A stretch of 64,000 bases of DNA, from positions 124,001 through 188,000 of the forward strand of contig JASAMV010005140.1 of assembly GCA_030248065.1 (NCBI GenBank), read 5' to 3'. Position numbers and translations under genes: made by a program. This document shows positions 1-11,800 of the stretch, one piece after another. Each line of letters begins with the position of its first letter. Within the stretch, counting starts at the first letter, position 1. This DNA is from Rhynchonema sp. JSB1_4. Taxonomy: Eukaryota; Nematoda; Chromadorea; Monhysterida; Xyalidae. Under the pieces are notes generated by a model that worked only from the letters and a program-made list of their open reading frames with translations, searched no databases and was not told where the DNA came from.

Positions 1-1
1 G

Positions 2-115
2 TTGAGTTCAGTCGGTTACAGCATGTGGTTGGCCATCTTTGCATTCGTTGTCCTTTGTGCTGCTACCATCGCTGGTGTGATTCTCGTGAAAGTCTCCAAG
101 GTGGCGCCTCTTTGA
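2..115 (+). CDS. claudin-like tetraspan protein, 3' end only
   Basis: The window opens inside the last coding exon of a gene whose C-terminus is nearly the same as that of the next gene. The frame reads ...GYSMWLAIFAF..., a hydrophobic fourth membrane segment, then a short basic tail KVSKVAPL and a TGA stop. The neighbour ends GYSMWLAIFAL...KVAKVAPA, so the two are tandem paralogues. Claudin-like (Clc-like) proteins are four-pass membrane proteins of cell junctions; that role is inferred from the family. The rest of the gene lies upstream of the window. A possible polyadenylation signal follows at 504-509. Confidence 0.7.
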   Translation: MSSVGYSMWLAIFAFVVLCAATIAGVILVKVSKVAPL

Positions 116-871
116 ACAAGGCCACTCTGCCCGTTTTGTATCGAAGTTCATCACTGCAGGGCGCGCCATTTGTGATTTTGTCAATATTTTTTTGATTGCG
201 TCTGATCTTATTTCTTTTCACATCTCATCGTTCTATCGTAAACACACGTCATAGTGAGAACAACCACTAATTGGTTCGTTTATGATTGTGTCCTTTTCTT
301 ATGGTACTACATCGCAGTCTATTAAATTTGTCATCTTCCCGCTCTTGCAATTTCCATTATATTGATCTTGTGGCCTTAGGATCTCAATCCGGTTGTGATA
401 TGCTTCGTGTCTGGCTTTGGCTTGTTCGGATTACTCGCTTGTTTCTTGATTTTTATTCATTGCCGTTCTTTGGCAATATTCGGAGATTTCAAGCGCAAAT
501 TTCAATAAAAGCATTCAGGTTGATTAAATAATATCGACAAAAGTAAGGTCTGTTCGCAGGACATTTAGCTCAACACGTTTGGTTTGGACACGTTTGGTTC
601 GTTTGCTTACTCGAACGAAAATGAACAATTGGCTCATTAAAAATTCAGCACCAAAGCAGCATAACCTTCAGACAAAAAAGTCGATATTTCTAAATCATCC
701 CAAGGTCGCGAAAATTTCTGGTCCGATACACAACCCACATACGATGGTCGCGCTGTTATCATAGCAACCATGGGTCTTCTTCCGGCTCCAAACTGACCCA
801 CTGAGAAAACGTCACACTCTTTTTTACTTCGACAGTGTTTGCGATCCTCAACCTCGTGACAGTCTTGCACC
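116..871 (+). other. spacer between the two claudin-like genes
   Basis: AT-rich sequence with no credible coding exon. It should hold the 3' UTR of the first gene and the promoter of the second. I see no repeat or RNA gene in it. Confidence 0.5.
504..509 (+). promoter_or_regulatory. candidate polyadenylation signal AATAAA
   Basis: A perfect AATAAA lies about 390 bases past the stop codon of the truncated claudin-like gene and before the next gene. It is the first canonical signal downstream on that strand. It could be a chance hexamer in AT-rich sequence. Confidence 0.4.
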
Positions 872-2296
872 ATGTGCACATACGCGGCGCACATTATCTA
901 CGGTACTCTGCTGGGGCTGGGGTTCATTTTCACGTTGATCGCATTCTTCACTCCCGGTTGGTCAACGCTTAGCCTTGAAACATCAGCTAATTCAACGCTG
1001 GTATCCGGAGATGACTCGATCGGACTATGGAAAACGAATGGAGATGTGAGTTCGACGCCGTAATATGAGTCGCCAGCGTGTTTTGGTTACCCGCTTCGAC
1101 TTGCTTTCATAAACGGGCGGTGCACCAGGTCATCCCCAGTATGAATGCACATGATGGTCACGTGACAAACTAAACACACGAACGAGGGTAAAAGAAATAA
1201 CCCAAAAAATCAAGTCGTTTTCAGGCACTCTTTTCCCTCGCTGTGATTTAACCATCCAGGGCACATCTTCACTTGTGCACTGGGTGCTGTCTTGTGGACG
1301 TGCTTTGCGCAAAAGCCTTGTGGGCACGCGTTGCGTTAGATATGTGGATGCAGTTTCGGCCCATAATTGTGAAGTGGGCCGAAACTGCATCCACATATCT
1401 GACGCAATGCGTGCCCACAAGGCTAAATCGAATCTTCATTTGTCTCCTGAACACGATTGACTCGGCTTCTGCTTTGCACAGGGGGCTTCAATCTTTTTGC
1501 CGTTTATTCTCCTCGTGACAAAATTTGGCCCCGTGAAACATCACGGAGCATCCATTTGAAAATCAAATTACTGAATCTATGTTTCTAGTTTGATACCTGA
1601 CCGATATGGATTAATAAATCCACGATTAATCCCCTTTTCAGACACCAGGCTTTGTGCACACCACTCAAGCATTCATGATCCTGGCCATTATCGCTGAACT
1701 AACGACAGCTGCATGGTCAGTGTTTGCCTTCTTCTGGCCATGCTGCAAGTCATGCACCACGTGGCCATTGCCCGTTGTCACCGCTGTTGCTGCTGTGTTT
1801 CTGCTGATTGCCATTTGTGTGTTCGGCGCGAATATGAATGATTTTGAAGGTTCGTGCCTTGTGATTCACAAAAAGATTTTCGCTTTTCTCGTGTGGGTTT
1901 AAGTAACCAAGGTACATACTACTTGTAGGTATACCACACCCCACCGTAAAAACATGACCATCATTGAGCCCCTTTTGGTTTGCTGCGCAGCGTGATTTTG
2001 ATTGCCTGTCTACATTGATTGGTGGTGCACCAGGTCAACGTCAGCACGAATGCACCAGATGGCCACGTGCCCCATTTATCTACCTTCTACTATGTCGACC
2101 TGAAATCTATGCTGCGGTCAATAGCGTATCCGGTCACAACTGTCCAACTTCAGTCGGCACCGTGATGTCGGGCGCTGAGCTATCGGTGTCAATGGGCTAC
2201 AGCATGTGGCTGGCCATATTCGCCCTCGTCTTCATGGTCGCTGCGGCCATCGCTGCCGTTGTGCTCGCGAAAGTGGCCAAAGTGGCACCGGCCTGA
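872..2296 (+). CDS. claudin-like (Clc-like) four-pass membrane protein
   Basis: Three exons fit: 872-1045, 1642-1849 and about 2034-2296, with phases 0 and 1. Exon 1 starts MCTYAAHIIYG and holds membrane segment 1, followed by FFTPGWSTL, the P-W pattern typical of the first extracellular loop. Exon 2 holds segments 2 and 3 (QAFMILAIIAELTTAAWSVF and a second hydrophobic stretch ending GANMNDFEG). Exon 3 holds segment 4 (GYSMWLAIFALVF) and the tail KVAKVAPA. The predicted product is about 214 aa, the usual claudin-like size. The weak point is the exon 3 start: the only in-phase acceptor lies in a 46-bp sequence that is repeated in intron 1 (1119-1164). Likely role: membrane or junction organisation. 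Two AATAAA hexamers lie at 2601-2610. Confidence 0.75.
1314..1424. repeat. hairpin element (MITE-like) in intron 1
   Basis: Two 50-base arms, 1314-1363 and 1375-1424, are near-perfect reverse complements around an 11-base loop. The outer arm ends read AGCCTTGTGGGCACGC and GCGTGCCCACAAGGCT. Such a fold-back is typical of a small non-autonomous DNA transposon. I could not define a target-site duplication. Confidence 0.8.
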
Positions 2297-3296
2297 TGAT
2301 GCATGGCTCACCTCAATCACCAAATGACTTTGTGCTGACAATACGGACTGTGGGCGAAACAGCAGTGAAAATACATCTGTATCAACTGGAATGGCGCACC
2401 ACCAGAAAAATACATTGTATGTATATACAGTATGTATGTATACTTACAAATCAATACTTTCAGAACAATTCTGCCTTGATTTCTACTGCTGTTTGATCTT
2501 TTTGGAAGTTTGAGCGCTAAAAATATGGCAGTGACTGTCACTTCCAATTCCAGGGCATCTTTTACAAATGTTTGCCCTTATCTAAACGCACTTTCTAACA
2601 AATAAATAAAAAATTGAAAATTCAGAAACTTGAAAAAATCGTGTTTTTTCGTGATAATACGCTGGGTGATTATGGCTGCCTCGTGTAATTCACTGCTGCA
2701 GCATGGTGCTTAGGAGCTGAACAAGTCAACTGTCTGAGCAGACTGCTTCACCATCCGGAGCGGAAAACACGTCACTACCATAGAAAAAGTTTTCGAAACT
2801 TTACAACCCCAAGCACGTAGTCTCATTGATACTCGAAGCGCACACCTCGTGCCCAAGTTCTGGTTTTTTCACGGCCACCATTTCTAATGGAATCGCGTGA
2901 AATTTCGTGTTCATCGCAAGTCATGCAGAATGCAGATGACAGTTCGTGAAAATGGAGCTTTTTGAAAAGCGTTGCCTTTGCTAATAGAAAAATTAAACAA
3001 AAGTAAAAAATATCCATTTTCAAATATTAGAACGACGTCACAAAGCCCCTACAACAGTGGTACAATGGCAAAGGCCATTGGAGCTGAGAAGGCAGCATGT
3101 GATCTGTGGGCCGACACCTGACACTGATGTTTCAAAGCACGTATACAACGGACCAAAGTATTTGTTGGAAATGTGTCAAAAACGTGCCCAAAACGGCACT
3201 TATTGGAGCAGGCACTGGTTAGTTTCTGCTTGACAAGAGTCTGCGCTTCTTGAAATTTGGGACTTTTGTGAAACATCAGTCGACACAAATAATGTC

Positions 3297-3695
3297 ATGG
3301 CAAAACGGCTGCACGCTATTTTGCGATGTTTGGAAGACTTTTCAACGGCAGGGTGTTTCGTGCAGGGCGACCGTCAACTGACCGACCTTTACGAACTGGA
3401 CCAGACAATACACACCTTGGAACATCAGGGAAAATTCACATTGAAATTGAAACAACGTGAAGGAGTGCAAGTGTACACGGTACATTTGTTCACAGACCAA
3501 TTGCCGGAAGCGAAACAGATGCCGCCGGGCGTGTATTATGTGATGCAAATTCCGTTCTACTCCGCGCCAACTTTCGTCACAAAACTTAGTCTTTCATACT
3601 GTATTTCGACGATCAATACTAAAACTCAAAACTGTTTTTATTTATCCTCGAATAAATTTTCTGCCCTGATCTCAAATCGCGAAATTTTAAAATAA
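3297..3695 (+). other. unassigned open frame, possibly an exon or relic
   Basis: The frame stays open for 132 codons and its middle reads like protein (for example VQVYTVHLFTDQLPEAKQMP and PPGVYYVMQIPFYSAP). A possible 3' splice site lies just before GDRQLTDLYELDQ at about 3367. The end of the frame drifts into low-complexity residues, so a real exon would stop earlier, near 3590. I do not recognise the family and found no partner exons. It could be a relic of a mobile element or a fragment of a gene. Confidence 0.25.
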
Positions 3696-4277
3696 AGGGA
3701 TCGGCAACAACAAAAAACGTATGAACACGAAATAATTAATTCACATAAATACATAGTAATAAATTAATGTTGATGTACGGTATGACGAGTGTCTTGTGTA
3801 CACCTTTCAAACGTTAACAGTAGCAATATAAAAGCAAAAAGAACGAGAGACACGGAGGCAAAGAACAACAAATGAACACATTAAAAACATGCACAACAAG
3901 ATATGCCTCAAAATCGGCTGCAACTGTGCAAAAATTGGAACTTGATAAATTCTCTTATTGACAAACATACTGGTAATATCATCATGAAACATCATCACTG
4001 CTTATATTTCTGGCACTGAAGCGCAGGATTTTATACACATACAATGTACTTACAAACGGCAACTCAATAATTTTACAAAATTTCGGCAACTTCGCATGTT
4101 AGAATGATCACCGAACTGGAGAAAAGAGCAAAAGATCACGAAAAAACAAACTTTGAACTGATTCGTATACATAAAAATAATGTAAGACTGTTGTCACACA
4201 AAGTATAGTCCAACCATGTGCTCATGAGACGATTTTTAAAAAGCTTGCTTGGTCAAATTTAAAAACTCCGGTTACAC

Positions 4278-4544
4278 GTGTTTCGAAAACAAAAAGAAAG
4301 AGATTGGGCCGAGACAGATGATGACAAGTTCCAGCTGGCTGACCTCGACTTGTTGCGTGCTTACGCGAACAGCAACGTTGATCAACACACAAATGTTTTG
4401 GGAGTCAAAAGGGAATTTACGCACCGAAGTGGAGAGCGTGTTTTTACCAAATACGTGCGTTTCTCTTTCCTTCATTTTCGAAATACGTGGCACCGGAACA
4501 TTGCTGGATCTGCACAAGTCAACTTCAAAAAAGTCGTCTCATGA
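4278..4544 (+). other. unassigned open frame
   Basis: An 88-codon plus-strand frame contains DDDKFQLADLDLLRAYANSN and HRSGERVFTKYV, which look protein-like rather than random. No splice sites or start could be tied to it, and I recognise no family. It may pair with the frame near 3358-3600 as exons of one small gene, but nothing decides this. Confidence 0.2.
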
Positions 4545-5868
4545 GCTCGTGGTTGCACTATACCACAGATAAACTCTGAGTTCTAAACGGAAAGAAATTG
4601 AGAGCGAGCGAAATATGATATAAAGAAGAACGAATCACAGAAACACCAAATTATGGGAAAAGAGCACACTTTGATCCCATGTTGTCCAACTTTCGTTTTT
4701 CATTACTTAACGAGACACCAAGTGGTCCAACAGGGAAACAATTGATCAATTTCATTATCAGTGGCGTACACGGGGGGCGCAGACTGACGCCTGCCGGGGT
4801 CCAACTGGTTTTGGTGGAACATTACCGGACCCAAAATCACCAAAATGCGCCCCGGCAGTTTGACAGTGAACATTCTTTGCGCCTTTTGGCACTGAAGAAT
4901 GAAAAAATTTGCGCTGCCTCTGAGCTTGAGTTTTTCAGCGTTTTTAAGCGCAGATCCGGTCTTCGAAGTCATCACACGATGCAAAATACACATCAGTGCA
5001 GTGCGCACCGGCATAATGAAAAGCAAATAATTGAGCACAAGGGTTTTTCACTTCAAAAAAACCGCTGGTGGCGAAAATCCCCATTTAACTTAAATTCCAA
5101 ATAGCGATTTTAGAATTGAAGTGGCGGCTTTGGAAGCGATTTTCGAACTGACCTGCAGAAAGCCTATTCTTCTGGCGCGCAGCTCCAAGTTTTTGTTCTT
5201 TTGAACGACCTCAAAAGCATCTCTAGATTGCAGGATTTTTGTTGTGGCATCCTACAAATGTCTAAAAATCGCGCGCTTCCCGCGTCTGTATAGCTGCCAT
5301 GAATTCACATCATGGCGTGCGTATGAAAGCAGGAATCAAAGCACATTTCTTGGGGCACAAAATCTTCCTAAAAAGCACAAAAAAGTTTAAGCAAGCACTG
5401 AATAAAAACGACTTTTCAAGACTGCGCCCCCAAAGATTCAAAGCTGTGTACACCCCTGTCACAGAACTATGTATAACCAAAATCAGAGAAAAACGTCGGG
5501 GCAGTGTTGCAAAGATGGAAGTGAAATGAGCGGCTTTGAGAACTTTTCGTGGCTGCTTGAGTTGTATTGTGAATAGTACTTTTGCCCAGAATAAAACATC
5601 ATAAACTAATGATCAATAATTGGCTTTCAGCTGATTGGTTGGGTGATTCATAAAGAGCAACGCAGTCACAGACCACCGTGTCCGATTTTGAGTGTATGTA
5701 GTTGCATAGACGGTGACACGAGAGCTGGCTAGCACATGATCGCATACAGTCAATGACGAAGAATTCTGATCTTGTTGTCTGGGGACTTTGTATTGAAAAC
5801 GAATCACAATTCTCTGCCACCAATAAAGTGAGTAAGTGAGTTCATGGCACATTTTAGGTACGCAAATC

Positions 5869-8800
5869 TCAGACTCGACGTCCAGGCTGCTGATGTTGCA
5901 TGAAGGCGACGTGATGATGTTTCATAGGTCCTCCATGTCCTGATGTTGACGCATCCGAGACACTACCACCGCCGGTATGGTCGCTATCGCTGCCTGCAAC
6001 ATTATGTAGCTTGTGAAACATCAGGCGATGCAATTACAGTAGAATCTACCGGATAATTGGGTGTATTGGAGAACCTTTGACGAGGAAGTTTGAGAGTTTC
6101 ATCATTTTCAAGTGCCAATTATAAAAAACTTTGCAAAAATTGCTCTTGATAGTCATTCACATTTGAAACCGATGCTCTTCTGTCCTAAGGATTGGAGAGA
6201 GATGGAAAAGAAGAAAGAAAGGAAAAGAAAGCAAAAGATGCATGCACACGACGACGCAACAAAATCGCAACATCAAACGAAAACTAGCACCACAAAATAA
6301 TTCAAACTAGTTCGAAAGCTCAAACAGTCATAAAATTACCATTGAACATCGCCCATCTCCGATCACTCAATCAATCGATTATTGTGCACAATATAGAAGA
6401 CGCATGCAGGGTGATCCTCACATCACTAAATGATCAAGATATAAGATTGCACATGTGTAATTCACAAGAAATAAAGTCTTGCGCAATAACAACTGAGCTG
6501 GCGCCTGAAGTGTCACAAGCTACATAGAATTTACTATTAGTACTAAACAGATGTGCTCCAAACTGAGATCGATTGGCGAAAGAAAAGCGATCAGATTAAG
6601 GACAAGGGACAGTTGCAGAAAGGCGATAAAGTGCGTCACACTTTACTCATTTTCAAATTTTTAGTCTGATGCTACTGTAGTTCCACAGTTTTTAGATTGC
6701 TGCCCTAAACTAGAAAATCTTCAATCAAAATAAACAATAAGACCAATCAAACGCAAATTTCAATGCAAAACGCCAGTCTGGTGGTGCAAACATGCTAAGC
6801 CAAAACTCACTGACTCTGCCGGGCCACAGGTCCAGTGTGAAGGCCAATGTTTGAGCGGCAACTCGTGCATTCAAATGGTTCATGCCAGTTTGTTGTGGTT
6901 TGATGTGGATGCCTGAAACCGATTGAGGTTCCATAATTGGTTTCGGCTAATATTCCAGTTTCGGGTTTATCAGACCTGGTGTTCGCTACGGTCTTGTTTT
7001 TCCTTAATGACGTGTGACAAGTCACGAGATCAAGGTACATAAGACCGGGCTGTATAAAGCAGCAGAACAAGCAACTACCTTAAAAATTTGCATTTGCAAT
7101 TGAAAACAGAAATAACGAGCCCAACCAGTAGCGGCAGCAGTGGCAGCCACATCTGGTGGAATGCCCATTTGCGGATGCGAAGCACAGAAGACGAGCGGAC
7201 CGAATATTTGGGTGAGACGATTGAGTGACAGACCATTGTGCGGAGATTGACTGTTGACCGACTTGAAGTGGTCCAGTAGAATCATGAATGTGCACTGGAA
7301 GCAGACATTTTGGATTGATGGCACACAAACAACAAAACAAAGTTAAAAAAACGAAAAACAAAAATATTTCAAAATAAATCTCGCAAACACCTTATTAATC
7401 CTGGGCATACAATCTATGACACCCATCAATAATCTGACGTTGCCCTGTCGATCGTTAGGCATTGCCACCGATGACGCCTCGATAAGCATTTGGTAAATAC
7501 AACCCGGCACAACCGGCTCCGGCAGTTCTCTGCAGAATAAGGTGTGTAATTCATGCATTTAGTCATAATTTTTCGATCCGGATTCGAACCCCGGCCCTTC
7601 AACCCACTGTCGACAGTGCACAACCGATTGAGCTACGTGCACCCACCTGAGATAATCCTTCAATAAGCTCGTTAGCACATTGGTGTCCGGCACCGTGTCG
7701 GCGCTGACGTCGGCGTTCAACGGAGATTTATCGATGTAGTAGCGAAGCTCGCGTTTTTTCTCTGTCGAACCGCATACTGAAAAAGAGAACGAGTTTTGCC
7801 GACTGTTAGAAACGGACAGCCTTAATTGGCCATGACCAAAGAGAAAGTCTGGAATCCAATCAAAGTACTACGCCAGCAGGAAATTTGGAAATATCCTTGA
7901 TTTAAAATAGTGACAAAAACCGATTACCAAATCTGATCGGCTGTCGTAATAAATCAATAAAAGCCGACTCACATAAATAAATGCCATTAGCGTCGACTCC
8001 ACGTCTCTCGACTTCATCAATCAATCGTCTGAGCAGCAATGGACAGTCGACACCGGTGTTCTCCTGCTGCACGGTGCTGATCAGATCCAGTCCGAAACAA
8101 CCACCGCCCGGCTGAGACATTGACCGTTGATATGATTTGTTCATGTCGATAAACCCGACCCTGACAAGCAGTTGGCCTTTCGGTTCCAGGGTCAACGCGA
8201 ACGTTTTCTCGCCGTTAAGTCGATCGATGACGAAAGCTTCGAGCAATTTGAGTGAACCACGATGACAGAGTTTGTGTCTGAAATTGGGATCTACAGTAGA
8301 ACACGTTGGAAGTGAAACACCAAGAAAGAAATCGGGTCTATGGGTGATATTTTCGAAACGGTGTAAAGGTCAGTTGGGTGTAAAGGTCGGTGGAAAGCTC
8401 GGTCGACAGCTCAGTGTGATAGACCTCGGTGTAAACTTGAAACATTCCACGTTAATAACAGGCAATGTTTCACGTTTACACCGACCTTTACGCCCAACTG
8501 ACTTTTACACCGTTTCGAAAATTCCACCCTATGGGTCAAACTGCCAAGCATAATTAATCATGTTCACGGGGTTGGGTAGTAACCAAGCTTTAACAATAAG
8601 AATGGGCAATCCAATCGTACGTACCTGAACTGCGGATGCCATGAGTAGACATAGATGTCGGCCTGTCGCGCATCGATCACATCGATTTCGAATGTTTCAT
8701 GCCATCGAAAGTTCTGGTACAACGTGCTCACACCGGTGCGTGCTCGATGTTCGCTGTCAACCTGAGAGCGGACAGGAGATGTTTCACTGGCTGGTGGCAT

Positions 8801-11800
8801 TGGCAAACGTTGTTACTGTCAGTTGTAGTGATGATAATTCATTTGCTTTTTTACATAATTATTTCCAAATATTGTATGCGTGACCAACAACCAACCTCTA
8901 AGACACAGTAGAGTTCATCGGCCGATCTTTCGACGGGTACGCGCAGTCCGCGACCCTCAAGAATGTGTATCACTAAGATGCCCGTAATTTCCTGCAAAGT
9001 CGCACCTTGAATTATTATTTGTATATTTTGTGATGTTTCATATGTATCGTGAAACATTACCTGCATGAGTCCGACATTGGCCGAGGCACGAGTGAGTCCG
9101 CCCTGCGGTCCGGTGAGTCTACCGTAACCACCTGGGTCCATAGGGTTATGGTATTCGTCGACGTTCCATCCGGGTCCGGCGGTTCGCAGTTGAGTTCCGC
9201 CACCGGGGTTTGGACCGCGACGACCGAGAACTGGTGATACGTGCAGACGGTCGAAGGCGTTCTGTTGCTGCTGAAACAGCACAGCCGGCATTAGATATCG
9301 AACTTGGCGATCGGAACCTTTTGTATTTTTGATGATGTCATAACTGTCTACAAGCGCAAAAGTTGTTCATCGTTTTCTGGGAACAACTGTTGGTCTGGGC
9401 TCGAAACTGGTGGCTTCGTCTTTATGTACTTCAAAAAGTCACGTGACCAGAGCACATTCGATCCTATCCTATCACGAGCTTAACGCCTCAGAGTTTACAC
9501 TAAAAATGTTTGATTTCTTAGTTTATGATGTACCTGAAGTGCTCTATTCGCAGTCGCACCGTAGCCTAACGAAGTCGGTCCGGGTCTGTTCATTGGGTCC
9601 ATGGCGAGTGTGTTGCCAGTGAGACTGGGGCCCTGTATGGAGCCTAAGCCTGATGACGGGTTATAGTTGGAGGTTGGTATGGTGAGGGGTCGATCGAACA
9701 GCTGTTGTCTGGGAGGAAGACTCGACGAGCGCATTTGACTGTTCCGATACTGCACTCCGCCCCCTGAGCCGTAGGCGGAGTCGAATTGTGATTGTGACCA
9801 ACGCGATTGACGTGCGCCCGGATCCGCCCCCGATCCTGCCCATTGACGATACTGTTGACTGGAGAATAGCTCGTCGACCGTACGACCCGCTGCTGAGGTA
9901 GACGGTGCCCAGCCACCTGCACGCAAGTACATAGCTGATGTTTCAATATAAAACGAACACAATGTCAGACATTTGAAAATCGGCAAGTTTTTTCACATGC
10001 CAAACGTCGGTCTCCCAAATAAAACTCGGTGTAATATATCCCACTTGATCTTAGGTAGTATGCATCATGTATTTTACATCCCACTGCAAAGTATCCAAGG
10101 CCGGCATCCAAGCTATAAGACACGACAATCCCATCCAAATTTGCTTCATCATTGTTTATTCAACATCATTTTTGGTTAAGGAGATTAGCATTCAAAACAC
10201 GAAGACGTCGCTCGACATTTTATAACTTGCAATTCGTTGCACAATGTTTCGTACGCGTCACCCCTACACACAAATATTCCGCTAAAATGAGAGAATCCCA
10301 AAAACTGTCCAGTCAGACCACTTTTTTGATGTTGACTAAATAAACGACACATTACACGCCCATCAGGCAAGTGTACCGTTAGTTTCACATGGTCGCATCC
10401 GCATTGCTGCATTTATGAGCGGCTCTTTTTGATTGAGTCCTTTGCAAACTCGATTTGAAAGTGAGTGGCAGCCCGCGAGCCGAAAAATGCACATGATGGT
10501 CAAGCCATTGGGGCAATGGGTTTGTCATAAAAAAGTGACGAGCACATGCAGTACAGTTAGACAAGCGACGCTGGTCCCATGAGAATGTGGTATCCTACAT
10601 AGCACTGACGTGCAAACTGTCGGTTTTATGTTCTTGTTATCTGAGCATATGCAAATCACATGATAGCAGGCTGGTCTAGTCAGTGAAACATCATCCAACC
10701 GCACTGGGATAGCATCCAGACAAAGAAGAGAAGACACACAGACAAAGCTAATGTTTCAAACCTGTCTGATGTTGCATTAGTGCACTGGTGTTGTACTGTT
10801 GAGGTTGCTGTTGTGGCTGGTAGAGTGTGCTAGACGCATAGGTTGAGGGTACCCCTGCGCTGGAGTACCAGGGCACCGGGGGTTGCACGGGAGGGGTGCT
10901 GTAGTAGGATCCAGGCATTGCAGCAAGACTAGTCCGTCCATACATGATCGGTTCGTAGGATTGTGACCTGGGCATGCCTCTATTGAGAGCTAACATGTTC
11001 GTCTGTCTTGACAGGTCAAAGGCAGTGCTGCTTTGAGGCATCGAATTCAGCTGAAGTGTTCCACCTTGTCCAGGCAGCAAGCCGGACGCATAGCCACCTG
11101 CAGTTGACAGCTGATTGAATTGAGCAGTGGGATTATTGAATCTTTGCTGTTGCTGGTAATAGCTGGATGGCCCACCCAGCCCGGTCGCGCCCATTGTTAG
11201 ATGTTGTAATGAGGCTTGTGCGTTGGCATTGATGCCCGGCAATCGATGATAAGTTGGGGGCACCGAGGAATACAAAGGATCGGGTGGAGCTGCAGGCCAG
11301 CTTGCCCCGAAACCCCCCAATGGTGGTGGGGGAATGCCGGGGCGCGGTGCCGGGTAACTCGAATACATTTTTGTCAGCCCGCGGCTGGAATGTAGTGAGA
11401 CACTAAGAATTTTACAAGAATTTAAAAAGTGTCAACCGTGATATCTGAGAATCAGAGAAATGGTCAGTGATAAGTTATAACTTGTGCTTTCAACCGTTTC
11501 GGAGCACTGAACAAACAAAGCTAAGCCTCGCCGAATATGATTTTGATACATCATGCGGAATTACACTCTAAGCCGCTTATGGTAGTGTGGTAGTGAATTG
11601 ATATGACACACTTCTTGTGCGCGCTTGCTGGTGCGGTGCATGCACCTTCTGGGCACACGCCTGATAATGGACGATCATGAATCAAACCTAAACGCACTGG
11701 TGCTGTACATGCATGGCAGTTCCAGGCACTCAAGCACCTGGATAAATGCAAAAATGAACCAGATATGTATTTTAGCCAGGTTATTCGTTTGGAAGACATA

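Larger units (their letters stand above)
2297..5868. other. intergenic region with unassigned open frames
   Basis: This stretch between the plus-strand claudin-like gene and the minus-strand end of syd-1 has no gene I recognise. Two plus-strand frames (near 3358-3600 and 4278-4544) have somewhat protein-like composition and are treated as doubtful. The remainder is AT-rich. Copies of the TGAAACATCA motif lie at 3269 and 3985. Confidence 0.5.

Noticed and set aside
4679..5104. A 141-codon plus-strand frame
   Set aside because: Composition is repeat-like, starts with a CAGTGGCG-type repeat, and has no splice or family support.
7571..7645. A functional tRNA gene
   Set aside because: A and B boxes are good but the acceptor-stem bases do not pair and the D stem is mismatched.
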